Assembly: GCA_036785705.1 (NCBI GenBank)
Contig: JAWUZG010000033.1
Span: 496,001 to 560,000 of the forward strand
DNA: 64,000 nucleotides
DNA from: Acanthornis magna
Taxonomy: Eukaryota > Chordata > Aves > Passeriformes > Acanthizidae
Direction of reading: 5' to 3'
Shown: piece after piece, positions 1-13,600 of the stretch
How positions within the stretch are numbered: the stretch's first letter is position 1
Layout: each line of letters opens with the position of its first letter
The notes under the pieces: model-generated
Seen by the model: only the letters and a program-made list of their open reading frames with translations
Database searches by the model: none
What the model was told of the DNA's origin: nothing
Position numbers and translations under genes: made by a program

Positions 1-3000
1 TCCTCTCTCCAAGATTTCGAGTCAGCATAAAGCCAAGCCCAGCAAAGGAAATTATTCAAATCTCTGGAACCTTGGAATTCTTATACTGGAAGTTCTCCAA
101 GGTAATTTTATCACTACTGCTTTCAAAGAAATGTCATATATACAAGCCCAGACATATTTAAATTTTTCAAACAAGATGTAATGCACCTCAAGGGTCACCA
201 AAAGAAGATGTAGAAAGATCCCTCAAATCTGAGATCACCAGGGAATAAGAACTCCACATTGAGTTAACAAGGAAACCATTTCACAGAGTTTGTTCTTAAT
301 TCTTTGGAGTGATCTTCATTGATCAGTGAAGACATGACACATCAATTGGGAGCCTTAAACTACAGGGGTGTGCAATATTAAAAAAAAAAAAAACAAAAAC
401 AAAAAAAAAAAACAGAAAACCCAAATGATCTCACAGCATCAATCAGGGGAAATTTACAGATCTCCCACAGAGCCTGTTAAGAGCTCCTGGCTCTTTTCAG
501 CAGCTCATCTGAAGCTTTAACTCAGTAATTCCTAAAGCAAGTACTATATACATATATCACTTTCTATTGAATTTTTGAAGAAATTAATGTGAAGAAATTT
601 AATAGTAAACTTTAATGTTTAAGCAGAATTCTATTTTAAAGGTTATGAACAGTTTTGTGGAAATCTATTATTAGCAACTGGATAATGATGATGATAACTT
701 AATATTTTGACATGACATTTCACAGTATTTCATATGTGCAACACTGAAAATGCTCAAGTCTATAGGTTTAATGCACTTCATAAAGAAAAAGCCAAGAAAC
801 AAGGTTAAATATTTTAAAATAGACTTAATGAATAACCTTAGCTGGTTCTCCTCAGCTGGAAGGGATGAAGCATCAATCTATCTCTGCAAGGATTCAATGC
901 ATAAGATCCTGAGGATAAAGATGACCAGTTCTAATCCTAGCTCAGAGTGTACCAAATTACGTTAGTTTTAAATTGTATATCATTTGCACTAGCATTTATT
1001 TCATAGTTGAATTTACCTCAAAACACTTGGGTCTCCTCTGACGGTGATTCTAATTTTCTGAATAAAGTTTCATTCATTGCACATAAACTCTGCTTCCTGT
1101 AGAGCAGCCTTATTTTTATTTTCCAAGCTTCAAAGGTATGAAAAATTATTCCCATCATTCCTGCCCTGTCCAATCACAATATTCCATGACTCAGCACAGC
1201 CACATTATGTCACAAATTTTTTTCAATATGTGTTTAAGTAAATATAAGTAGATATAATTATTTAAGTAATTTTAGGTAAAAACACTAAGTTAATTTGAAA
1301 AAATTTAAGCTAAACATTAGGGAATCTATTTCTGAGAACTCCAAAAACCATTCTTACCTCCCTGACTTTAAATCCTTACAACTGATAGAGAATAGAGGAT
1401 GTAATCACTAGAAAGCCAGAGCTGAGAACCCACTTTGCAAACTTCTTTGCAACCTGATCATCACAATCTCAGAATTATCATACAACTTATCATCAGACAT
1501 GATCTGAGGTCAGGCAAGTCACTAGACCTCACATATATTAAGATTTAAAAAACTATCTCTCTTTTCCTGTATGTCTGAAATATCAGGTTATTGAAAAGGT
1601 AATTAAAAGTTCATCAACAAATATACATTTGACCTGGATAGAGGTGAAAAAATACTTTAGCTCTTTCCAAAATAAAAACACATGAATCATATATGCCTTG
1701 AAATAACTATCTAATTTCATTTAATTGCCCAGAGGACTTCTATGCTTATTTGGATGATTCCCTGGATATTCTCGATACTTCAAACTACTTAGCATTGTTC
1801 AAATTTTACTCTAAACTCACTAAATTCACACTGTAATTGATCTTTTGCTGATATTATGCTGCTCTAATTCTGCTGCTCTTTTTACTCCCTCATCTTCTAA
1901 ATGAAAACTACAGAAGCTGAATGGATGTGCATTGTCCGAGAGCTTTGGAATCTAAATTTATTTTGTTCACACCTATGGAGATCTTTCTCTGATAATACAT
2001 TATCATGATTTATTTTTATCATTATTTAATTACCAACCCAGGCAATTGCTAATCCATTGCCAAATGGATTACTAAATGGCTCATCATGCCTTTCTGATGA
2101 ATGAAGATACCTGAACCATAAAGCTGGTGAATGGATGTCCAGAATCTGAACTAGGATTTCAAAAGCTCAAAAGCTCCTGAAATGTTTTTAAATAATATTT
2201 TTATCATATATTCAGACAATGGATTTTTTTTTTTTTTAGAATAGAGAATTGGACAGACAATTACTAACATGCATTTTAATTTTCTAAAGATCAAGTAATG
2301 GCAACTTGAAAATGCTCACAAAAATAAATCAGAAATTGAAGTTTAAACCATGCAATTTAGTTCGACTACTTGCATGCAGAAAACTATGATAATCATCAAA
2401 GTCCATGCCATTTCACGTGAAATAGGCACTTAACCTACTGTTAAAACGTCACCTATCACAAAAATATTTTCTCGCAACATAGCGAAAATTTATACTGAAG
2501 ATCAAATACTGGACCCTTTCTTCACGTTTTATGTGTTACAGACAAATATTGCTTCTTTACCTGTGCTTGAGCCAGAATATGCCATGATGTTTCACATGTC
2601 CACATGTAGAAAAATAATGTATGTAGAGGAAGTTAAAAACGTTCATTATTCAGTTCAAATAAAATTAGTTTAGTGGTATGCGGAGTTAATTTTATTATCA
2701 GTTTTCCCACTGAAATATCTAAAAGAAAACATGCAAATATTTGCACATGAGATCCTTTCTTCAAGCAAGCAAGCTCTGACCATAACATTTGAATTGTAAA
2801 GCTTTAGTGGCTGAGAAGAAAGAAGACAAAAGGAAATGGGGTGGAGGGACAGGGGAAAGAAAACTGATGGAGATAAAATGAAGAAATTAGCTGTGGGTGT
2901 TCTAAAATATTAATAAATGCCAACAACCTTGTCATCCAGCCTTTCAAAAGCAGTAAATTTTGTAATAAATTGTCCATCCTAGGCATATTTTCATGTAACT

Positions 3001-4229
3001 TCCTCACATCTCTGTTTCTCAAACCACCAACACATTTTTAGCATAAGTATGGGTAAGGTCTCCATCCCAATTCCATCTCTGATTAAAAATTAAGTCAGAG
3101 GCCTTTTTGATTATAATTGCTCCTTCCCAACACCTATCACAGAAAATTATCTTGTAAGAAACATAAGCATTTCTTTCTCAGAAAGAAAACACCTTGAAAA
3201 TTACAATACTCTCCAATGAAGTCTTAAAGATCACAGTTGCCTTTATCAAACACTGTTTAGGCCACAGAAGGATTTTGCCATGAGATAAGCATGGAGTGGA
3301 CACAAAGGGCCTAACTCCAAGCCTGGTGGAGAAAAGGTCTGGTTAGCACATCCTGGGTGCATATCCAGACAGAAATTACCACTGTGGTAAACTGTAAAGA
3401 AAAGAAATTCATACTCATATCACCAGTCAGACAAAGATCCCCTTGAGTTATGGGACAGGTGACATCTGGGAGGACGGAAGCTCCCCACCCTGAATATGCC
3501 TCTGTGGATACCTGAAGCTTAGACTATAAGTTAAGCCACCAAGACAGGAACTTGAGATAAAATAAAGGTGTTGCTGTTGTCTGTTAGCTCAGGCAGAGAT
3601 GGAGGAAAGCAAAGCTGGGGGAGAAAAATGAATCACTGATAATGGCAGAATGTATGTGCCACGAGGAAAGGCAACTCAGCAACTGTGCTGAAATCAGCTT
3701 GGACTGGGTGAAAGCTGATTCAGGCAAGGAGAGATCATAACCACTGGCAGCTCAAAAGAAGTAAAAGACTGAAGAGGGGACTAAGTAGCATTAGAAGCGA
3801 GGGAATCATTTAACCAAGAGAATAAGAGAGCAGTATAACAAATGAGCATTAATTTCTTTGTTTGCTAAAATATAATGAGAAGTTTTGAATGACTTGAGGA
3901 TCCCCACTGTTGAGAAGCCTAGGCTGAAGAGGGACCAAGAGGATGCTGCTGGATCTATGGGTGATGACTTTCTTCTGCTTTATCTGTCTCTCTCTCTCCT
4001 CTCCCACTCTCACCCCTCAAAACTTTCTATTTCTCTCTATCTCTCTACCTCACATTTACTATTAAATGACATCCCTATTTCTGACTTTGGGACATGATCT
4101 TGTTCGCACCTTAATTTGGACAGAAGCGTCTCTCAATAATAGGATATTAACATGTCCCATAATATGCCCCAACAGATATCATGCCTCTCTATCATTAGAG
4201 ATGTACTTAGCCACTCTTACCTTAATTAT
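1..4229. other. AT-rich non-coding DNA
   Basis: No open frame here has a recognisable domain or coding-like composition. The stretch holds short A or T runs (about 380-412 and 2,223-2,238) and an A+T-rich background. Its last 900 bases may include an old LTR, listed separately. I see no RNA gene, exon or promoter I could defend. Confidence 0.6.
3240..4125 (+). mobile_element. Possible old ERV LTR (plus strand)
   Basis: The 3' part, from about 3,935, has a layout typical of avian LTR ends: a GATGCTGCTGGATC motif, a long TCTC-rich pyrimidine tract (3,985-4,055), a decayed poly(A)-signal-like ATTAAA (4,061-4,066), then TTCTGACTTTGGGACATG and CTTGTTCGCACC. I recognise this as resembling ERV LTR 3' ends in birds, but I cannot place the 5' end and find no target duplication. 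It could instead be unique sequence with a pyrimidine tract. Confidence 0.35.
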
Positions 4230-5295
4230 TGTCATGGTTTGACCCTGGCCAAATGCCAGGCACCCACGACAGCTGCTCCCTCACTCTCCGCTGCCACAAT
4301 GGGCAGAGGAGAGAAAAAACTTTAGCAAAGCAGTCATGAGTTGAGATAAGGACAGGTAGGAAACAACAAGGGCCAAACAGGCTCAACTTAAGAGTTACAA
4401 AGTGAATTTATTGCTAACAGAGTCAGAGGAGGATAATGAGAAGTAAAATAAGCCATTAAAGACACCCTTTCTTCCCCCAGCCTCTCCCTCCTCCCCACCA
4501 ACAGTGCAGGGAACAGGGTGTGGGGTTTGGTCAGTTCATCACTGGGATCTTCTTCTGCCACTCAGAGAGAGAAGTCTTTCCCCTGCTTCGCTGTGGGGTC
4601 CCTCCCGTGGGAGACAGTTCTCCGCGAGCCCCTCCAACGAGGTTCCAAACTCACAAGCAGAAGTTCTCCCAAAACTGCTGCAATGTGAGTCCCTCCCACA
4701 AGCAGACAGTCGTCCCAAAACTGCTGCAGCGTGGGTCAGAGCTCCATGGGGTGCAGTCCTCCAAGAACAGGCTGCTCCAGCCTGGAATCAAGGGCTCTCT
4801 CTCCACTGGGACTCCCACTGGATCACAGCCTCCTCCAGGCATCACCTGCTCTGGCGTGGGCACCTCCCCACGGGCTGGGGGTGGATCTCTGCATCCCGTG
4901 GACCCCATGGGCTGCAGGGGCACGGCTGCTCCACCATGGTCCTCACCACACCCAGCAGAGGAACCTCAGCTCCACACCTGGAGCACCTCCTCCCCTCCTT
5001 CTCCACTGACCTTGGTGTCTCCACATTGTTTCACTCACATGTTCTCACCTCCTCCTCTTCTCTGCTTAGGAAAAACTGTGTGCCCACTTCATTTTGATTT
5101 CTTGTCAAATATGTTTTCACAGAGGCGTAACTAACATCTCTAATTGGCCCAGGCTTGGCCAGCAGTGTGTCCATCGTCTTCAGAGCATCAGAGATTGGCT
5201 CTGCTGGACATGGTGGAAGTTTCCAGAAACGTCTCACAAGAGCCATCTTTGTGGCTGCTCCACTACCAAAAACCAGGCCAAGCAAAACCAGCACA
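4230..5295 (-). mobile_element. Solo ERV LTR with 5-bp target duplication
   Basis: The element begins TGTCATGGTTTGACCCTGG and ends CCAGCACA on the plus strand, so it has TG...CA ends. It is flanked on both sides by the identical 5-mer ATTAT (4,225-4,229 and 5,296-5,300), a perfect target-site duplication. The sense strand is minus: read that way it starts TGTGCTGGTTTTGCTTGGCC, and an AATAAA signal lies at 4,412-4,407. The U3 carries the repeated CTCCAGC/CCACGGG blocks common in this bird LTR family. There is no internal gag-pol-env, so this is a solo LTR left by recombination. A 5-bp duplication fits ERVL-type integration. The open frames across 4,504-5,134 are by-products of GC-rich U3 sequence. 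Confidence 0.9.
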
Positions 5296-6772
5296 ATTAT
5301 TTAGCTCATGTGTGTGTCTGCAGCCTATAAATTCTTCATGCTTTCCCACAGCATTCTCAGAGAATTCTCTCACAATCCTTCCTTGTTTCTGTACTGCAAA
5401 AGGTGGGATGTTGCTGCCTTCTCTCTCCTCATTTTCTACCAGTTGGGAGAAAATTAATTCATAAAGTCAATTATTATGAGAAGAGATAGCAATTTCAATT
5501 AGCACAGCAATTTTCATATAACATTCTGTCCCAAGGGACTTGAAAATAATATATTGTAAAAGGACTGGGTTATTTTTAGTGTCATTTTTAACTCTTGTCA
5601 CCTACTTTACCAACTCACTTTCCTTCTGCGTGCTTCACTTGAAGTACAGATCATGAATAACTCTCTGCAATTAACTAGTCAGAGCAGGAAGACAGAAAGA
5701 GCAGCAGTTTTTAATTCATTAGCTTTTCACCTTTGAAGACCTGTGCTTAAAGCTTACTTCATCTCTGTCTGCCCCGGGCTCATGTTGATGTATCTGTCTC
5801 TCTTTCTGAGCCCAAGTCATTGTTAAAGGCAACCATACACCAAAGGGAAAAAAAAAAAAAAAAAGAAAAAGGGAACAGCAAAACCTTGCATTTCTCACTG
5901 ATCAGACTTTTCAGCCCTCTTCCTTTTTACGTCTATTTTAATCTTCCCTTCTTTGGGAGGAGGTAATTGGGAAATTGCAAGTGGTGCTGTATACTGGCTC
6001 TCTTTCTGAACTGACTTCTTTCATTTGTCACTAGCATAGGCTACTGGGTATGTCAGCTTGGGAACATTCTGCAGTGACTTTCTCTCTAAATTAGCTCTGA
6101 ATGATTTCAGGTTCTCTTCATCATGAAGAACAATGTTCTTCAGCATACTGAATTTCTACACATCAAATATTACCAGCATTTGCTGGTCTTTCGCCCTTAG
6201 GGGCTCCTACATTTCTCATCAGGAGCTTCCAGTGGAAAGTGTGGCCAATGTTCTGGACACTCTATTTATTCAATCCAAGCACATGTTTATTCACCTGGCC
6301 CTGACAAAGTTGTAAAAGAGCACCCAGAGACCCTGGAGTGTTGAAAAGCCTTATCTTCTGCAAATTCTATCAGTATAAAATCAACAAACTAATACAAAAT
6401 ATTATGTGTGTGAGTGGTCCAGCTATCCAAAATTATCTCTTACGGCTGTTTTCAGCCCTGCTTTTCTGTCAATCTGACTGACTATGGAGCTGTTGAATTT
6501 ACATTTACAACTTTCTTTTGAAAAGGTTGAAAAACAAGTCAGTCCTTCTTTACCATACTTTCATAACTTCACAGTCACTAACAGATTTTAACTCCCAATG
6601 CCTTGTACAGGAAAATCCCTATTTTAAAGAGCAGAAACTGAGGCAATTGACTGATCCATTCCACACTCACACAGACACACACACAAATCTGTAAAAGGTT
6701 GAGAAATTTTTCGCATAGGTGGAAGCTATTAATTAAACTCTAGAGTTCTATATTGTCTGGTGCAGAAATACT

Positions 6773-6842
6773 CCTTTTTTCTTCTTTTTTTTTCTTTTTT
6801 TTTTTGTGCATCTTTTTGCATTTTTGTGCTTTTTTTTTTTTA
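6773..6842. repeat. T-rich low-complexity tract
   Basis: About 70 bases of almost uninterrupted T with scattered C and G, including runs of 9-12 T. On the other strand this is an A-rich tract and could be the tail of an old retroposed sequence, but I recognise no element next to it. Confidence 0.75.
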
Positions 6843-9800
6843 TATTGCTGTGGTGCGCCACAAATTCCTATGCATCATGATGGCAGCCAAAGAAAGACTA
6901 TACAGATAATGACACTGAAATTGTCTGAAGGCCAAACTCTTTGGTCAAATTGTATGTTGTTTAATCTGTGTTGGTTGTACCAGAAGTTTAAATACTTGAA
7001 ATAGCTCTAACCACCTATGAGATCCTGTCAAAACAGTGGAATGAAGGAAGAACTCTAACCCAGCAAATACCCTATTTTAAAGCTTCTCTTGAGACAGATT
7101 GCCCATAGATGCAGAAAATCAATGTTCTGCAAATGTTGTGAAGTATTTAACAATGTAAAATAAATTTTAAAAGGACCTTTCCAGCTTGAAAGCTTTTGTG
7201 TTACAAATTGTGTGTTACTCCCACTGCGGTTCTGTTGAGATTACCTCTATCTGGACCTGATACATATGCAATGTACTGCTGCTTTTCAACTTCGATTATT
7301 GCCTTGTCCTTTAAAATTGCAACTGCCTTGAGCCTTTCTCTTATTTCCATAAAAGGGATCTTCTCACTTCATTCAATTATGTGTTAGACTGTGAATTTAA
7401 ACTGGTTGCCTCTTGCAAGCTTTGTGGTAGGCAGCTGCTTTCAACAGTTTTATATATATATATATCATAATATTGCTGTGTGTCCTTTCAAATTACTTGC
7501 AACACACCTAAATGAACAGTGTCACTGTGAAATATGTAGCCATCAAGTCTAGTGTCCCACAGACTCCATACTTTGTGTTGTAAAGAGCACAGCAGTTTAA
7601 GCACTTCCTATCACACCCACAGATCTAGACAAATAACAATTTAATAGTCTTTATCCTAATTACATTAATGAAGGCATCTTTTACATCCATCAGACTGCAA
7701 AATCTAGTCCATTATACATAAAAGCTGTGTAAATGAAACAACCTCAGGAAACACTCTCCCACCTGAATCTGGTTATCTAGAAGTGTCTGTAAATGTCATG
7801 GTTTCAACATAAAACCAACCACCCAATCATTTGGAGATCACCATCACAAGTCGTTTACTTTTCATCCCTTAGCTGTCTTATGCCAGAATATGCCTCCTAT
7901 GCACATGCATGGTTACAATTAATGACATTCAGAAAACACATCTAAATACATTTTCCAGTAGAAAACATAAGGTGAGGGCCTGCAGAATGGGACTGAACCA
8001 AGTTCAATTTACTGTGATATCTTTATGCACTGCCTTAGGTTCTGCGTTCAGTGAACCTTCTACCTCGCAGCACGCCAGGGGTGGGAATGTGACTTTCAGA
8101 CTGAAAGCTTTTCTGACCCTTCCTTGTGTATTTTTAAATTGTTTTCATCATCTCAAGCATTTTCAGGAAGAAGGACCCTATTACTTTCAATGTACAACTG
8201 CTCTCCATAACATCTCTTTTGCTGTCTTTAAAGAGGGCATTAAAAGACACCCTACACTTAAATATTTAACAATGCACTTATGTGGAAATTCTGCTGCAGA
8301 CAGCCATGCAGGACAGATCTCACAGGGACGTTTTTTGAATATATTACCTCATTTGGAAAGCATCATTTCTCTAGACTTAGCATTCAAACATGATATTAAG
8401 TGTTTCAAGAAGCTCAGAAGGATAGTTTTCCATGTTTTCCAGGGTTCAGATGCTAGCTAGGTTTTCAAATCTAATTTAACCAACTCTGTAATTCTACTTA
8501 GTCTTAGCTCAAGCACTTTGTATTACTTCCCCTCACCTGGTGACTGTGCAACAATTCAGTTGCTGAAGTTCTTCTTCCAGAAAGTGCACTTGATCTCCTG
8601 TAATGTTTATTCTGGCAGAAACAAGACTCTGGTGTCAAATGATGCAAACTTTACCCTGTATTCTAACTGATTTTCTCTTTCTGTTTGGGTAAATCATCTC
8701 ATTATATGTTTTCTGTAAGATTTATTCATCACATTTGTAATTGAGTTTTGCAATCACATAAATTAAATATTGCTGTAAATCAATCTAATTTTGTACCAAG
8801 CCAAACAGAAATCAGGAACGTAGACTTTTACAGGTTTTTTGGAGAAGGCACAAATAAATTCTTCAGGTACAAATACAGTAGTAGTAGCTGTGACAAGTGA
8901 AGGACAATCTCAATCAAAAAGATGTCAATCTACCCAGGTAAACTCCTGCTTTTCATTAGAGATCCATTTTGTACTGTGTTATAAAAGTTCCCTTCTCTGT
9001 TATCCCCAAACACTCTTTATGTTATGAAAATATACTAACTTTGTGTATGTGTATATATGTATATATCTCAGTTCACATTAGATATTGCGATGTAATGAGT
9101 TAGTCAAATTTGACAGGAGATTTTGGTATTGTTCATGCTTAAATAAAACAAACTATCCAGCAGCCTGTCCCTGGAAATAAGGACTTTGCTTCTTGAAAGC
9201 TTAGAGCTGTCCATGAAGATCGAAGGACACCCTGTACAACTGAGGTAACACCAACATCCTAGCCCCTAACACACCTTTGAAATCCTACCTGCAGGGTCTG
9301 GCATCGAAGGTACATCACTACTGCAAGACTGATCCCAGGGACAAATAGATAAGCTGCAAGAATACTGCAAAATACAGTTTATTTGGAATCTCTTACTGTG
9401 GTTATTAATGAGCAACGTGGGTGCTAGGGCTTAGTCAAATCATGTTGTAACTGAATATTTGAAGTAATAATCCTGTGTAAAATCATGTTAGGACACCCCA
9501 ATATAAATAGAACACCTCACGTGCATGAAGCAAAACTTACATTCATAATTTTATACTTTGCATCCTACAATGTCTCCTTGTTTGGCAAGGCCAGTTGCAA
9601 ATCCTCAGCCCAGCACCAAATGTGACATTCATATACATGAACACAGATTCTGCATTTCATGAGAGCAATAGGATCCAAAATTATTCTGATTTTCTAAATT
9701 GCTGAGGTAGACTGACAACTTCTCTGTGCAGATATTTGAGATACAGAAGAGTTAGTGAAAAGAAGTTGTGTATGGGAAAAAAACCGCTTTACTATAATTA

Positions 9801-10469
9801 GGCTTTTTTCATTATTACTATTTCATTACTAAATATTTCTCCTATATCTTGCTTGTAGAAAATGGAGAAAGACTATTGCCTACATTTTACTGATGGAGAA
9901 TGAAGGCACAATGAAAGCAACATCCCAAGAGTGAAAAATAGGAAGTTGAAAGCAATTCAAGAAATTGGTTCAAGTCTGGTTCAAGTCCCAGACTCTAAAT
10001 CATGAGTTTGTTTGAACAATCACACAGTTGAAACTCTCCAGAGTAGGTGCTCTCAAATAAGTTAACAGTGGAAAGTAGTATCTAGAGAAGTTCATTTTCA
10101 GATTCTTCAGAGATACTTTTAAAAGCAGCCTTAAACAAATAATGGATGCTCTGCTAACATCAGGACAGCATAAAGACAGAGGTTGGTAATATTGGCATTT
10201 TTGCAATGGTACTACATACTCAAGAACCCAATCAGTTACCTCTGGGAGCCCCATAAATCATATAAGGCACAAACCAAGGGGAATTTGAGATCAAGAATTC
10301 CCAAAGTACATGCAGAATTAGATGTAAAATGTTTGAATACAGTGATGAGGACAAAGTGTAAACTGGTGTTTCGCCTGGTGGTGCCAGGCAAAACAGTAAT
10401 GAGACAGACTGAATAATCTTCCCTCCCCTTTCAGTTGCTCCCACCTTAGCCCCTGGACCTGTAAGAGGT

Positions 10470-10660
10470 AAAAAAAAAAAAACAAACACCCAAAACAAAA
10501 CAAACAAACAAAAAAAACAAAACACACACACACAAAAAAAAAAACAAACCAAAAAACAACAACAAAAAAACCCCCAAAAAAAACCCCAAAAAACCCAAAA
10601 AAACCCAAAACAAAAACCCAGCAGCAGCAACAAATAAGCCCCCAAAAAAACAAATCAACC
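10470..10660. repeat. A/C-only low-complexity tract
   Basis: About 190 bases made almost entirely of A and C, mixing CAAA, CAAAA, CA and CCCAAAA units, with only a few G near 10,620-10,640. The strand asymmetry is extreme: the minus strand is G/T-only. Three overlapping minus-strand open frames made of Phe, Cys, Gly, Val and Trp come from this tract and are not proteins. Confidence 0.9.
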
Positions 10661-13600
10661 ACCCAAAAGTGATTCTTTTAGCTTTATTCTGCTCTGTCCC
10701 AAATTCTTCTGTTCCCCACCCTTAACACAGAGCTACAAAGCATCACTGCTTCTACAGCTGAGGGGCATTTCAGAAAAGAGAGAGGAAATTGATCTATGTT
10801 CAAAGGATTATCATTTCTGTGTTGTATGTCTCTCAGATGAGATATGAAGAGTTGTGCAAGTGCATTCTGTAAAATTCCGCTTTTGTTAGTTTATCTCACC
10901 CCCAGAAGCAAATTCTGTAGATCTCAGATAATCATCTTAACAAGGCCCTGCTCTGTGTCTCCTGTACTAATATGGGATAAGAGAGCTCCGCTGATAGAAT
11001 GTGAAATGTTTACTTCTGCAAGCATACATTACATCTCACAGAGGAATTGGGGCAGGGGGGCAGGAGGAACAGACGTCTCTGTGAAATTATTTGAATTGAA
11101 GCAGCTCTGCAAATAAAGCAAACGGTGAACTGTAGAATTCATATATTTTCAGCGGATCACTGAAAATCCCTGTATAAATAGCTCTGATATTCAAATTCCT
11201 ATTGAAAGTAATAGTTGAACAAATTCTAAACAACTATGAGGCTGCAAAGCTGGAACATGCTATCAGCTTTTTTTTTTTTTTTTTTGGCAAATGCAGGCAG
11301 CCTTTCTGCCAATTTACACTTAACAGCAGCAAGAATCTGGACCACAGAAAAGAAGTGGTCCTGTTCTTAAATGCACTGCTTATTAATGCTGTGAAAAGAA
11401 AATAAACTGAACAGCTAGAATTTTCTGCTGCAGCTTATGCTACGGTATAAGATGATCATGGAAGGTGTGTTTTGAAAAATAAACAAATGAACAAATGTTA
11501 TGGCTTGGAATCAATTCTCAAAACATAAAGGAGTGAATTTCTCTCTCCTTAGAGATTTTAGTAAAACAGAATAGCAAAAGCTAATGCCCTGCCAGGTATT
11601 CACCATGGGAATCTCCCCCTACAGAAATTTAAGAAGGAACTTAATTTTGAATTTATGGGGTCATTTTCCTTATCTTCTTTACATGTTCCTTTCATTATAC
11701 TCTTGCTTGTTCATGTCATTCTCTGTTTCAGTACTTAGTACTGTTCTCCCCTGCCAGAAGTGCCACAGTGTAGCTGTATCACTGTTGTTCATCATTGCAT
11801 TAGCACAAGATGTGTTTAACTTTCCCTTCATGCTTTTATCTTTCCCTGCTTGTCAAGGCAGAGCCAGGAGCTCTAATAAAGGGATCCGTAGGAAAACTCA
11901 TGTTGCTTTGTCTACTTGTGGTCTCATCAATTAATCAAATTAAGAGAATAAAACATAGCTAAAGACAATGTAGAAGAAAAGCAATATTGCAACAGCAATG
12001 ATTTCCTTGGTATAAAATATTGTATCTCTTGAAATATTGAAATATTTCAAAAGTCATGCATCTAAACCAAATACTTGTCTATTTAAACAGAAAAATAAGA
12101 AATTGATTTGCAGGTTTGAGACTAAATTGAAAGGGCAAGAACTGAAGTAAATCTGTTGAGAAAAACCAGAAAATCCTTACTGAGGATTTTGGTTTTCCTT
12201 TTTGGTCAAGAAACATTTTAATGTGCTTTTGAAATAATTTTCATTTCCCAAGAACTATGAGCTGTCTATGCCAATCAGGTTCATAAATAAGAGTGTGGGG
12301 TTTGCAGCACTTATGCTTCATGTTAAAAATTGTTTATGCAAGAAACAGGGAAAAAACTATGGATAAATCATTGTGGACCATATATGCGTGATTTCTATCT
12401 TGCATGTTTGTCAATAAGGAACAGCTCAAGGAAGTCAATGATGTAAAGCTGGAATAAAACTGTTCTGGGTGAGAAAGCATAGGTGTCAAAGACATATTCA
12501 GAAAAGTCCTAGAAAGTCACCTAGACTGAAACTGAATCTTTCAAGATTCCTCAGTCAGAACTTGTGAGTTTTACTTCGTGCTGGAGGAAGAACTTAGTAC
12601 AGAGATGACGTTTTCCTTTGTTTGGGGAGCTTAGGACAAATTTTTTCTATTTGACTTCTTCATTGATTATGAAAACAGAGTAAGGGTAGCTACATGTGAA
12701 AAGGAGAAAACATCACCCCAGAATAAAGGTCACAAAAAAGAGTCACTGCAAAGTTCATGATCATACATAAGAAGTGAGGAGAGATACATGCACACTTGTC
12801 TCCTAATTTATATAAAAAAGACATCATTCTTTTCTAAGGAAGAAAACATTCTGAAAAAGGATCAGTCTCTGAAGGGACGATTAATTTCACCCAGTTGCTC
12901 TCTGGAATAAAACAAGCTTTAAAAGCAAAGACAAAGAGGGAGAGAGTATTTATAACCAGAAGCGTCACCAATAGTTCCAACTTTTCCGACCTTCTATTTT
13001 ACAGAGGAAAACTATCTGAAAACTTCGGATATATATACACAAATGCACAAATGATAGGAAGCTGTGTGTTACGGGCATAATGCTTTCCAGAAAACTGTAC
13101 AGAGACACTCAGTTCCATTGGCAAAACCAGTTTGGAACAAAACAGAATCATAAGGGAGACCTTAACACACTTTCAAATAGAGAGGACTGAAAAAGCACTT
13201 GAGATTGCCGTGGCTATTTTGTCATCTTCTTAGACTTTGAAAGGCAATAGTTTCACTGGTATAGCTCTCTAATATATTTAGGCATTCTCCAGTAGCTCAG
13301 TAAGGTTCTCTCTTCCTCCTGCCCATCTACTGTGATAACTGTGTGTCTGAAGATCCTAATTTAGGCATGCAGATTTGAGGCAAAGGAACCAACCTGTTTT
13401 GTGACCATGAATTCTGGAATGATGTTTTGTGTCCAGCAGCAGAGTTAACACAACTGTTAATGAGCTAAATACTTGTGATCTCTGTCTTCATGGTGTCAGT
13501 AGCGTACAGAAAAACCAAGGGTTACATTGTACTGCATAAAACAAATAGATTCAACTGACATTTCTAAAATTTCATGTGTTTGGGACGTTAACTACTTGCT

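Noticed and set aside
4504..5134. Two overlapping open frames of about 200 codons
   Set aside because: Both lie wholly inside the U3 of the solo LTR and show no retroviral protein similarity.
10232..10662. Phe/Cys/Gly-rich minus-strand frames resembling membrane proteins
   Set aside because: Translation of an A/C-only low-complexity tract in three frames.
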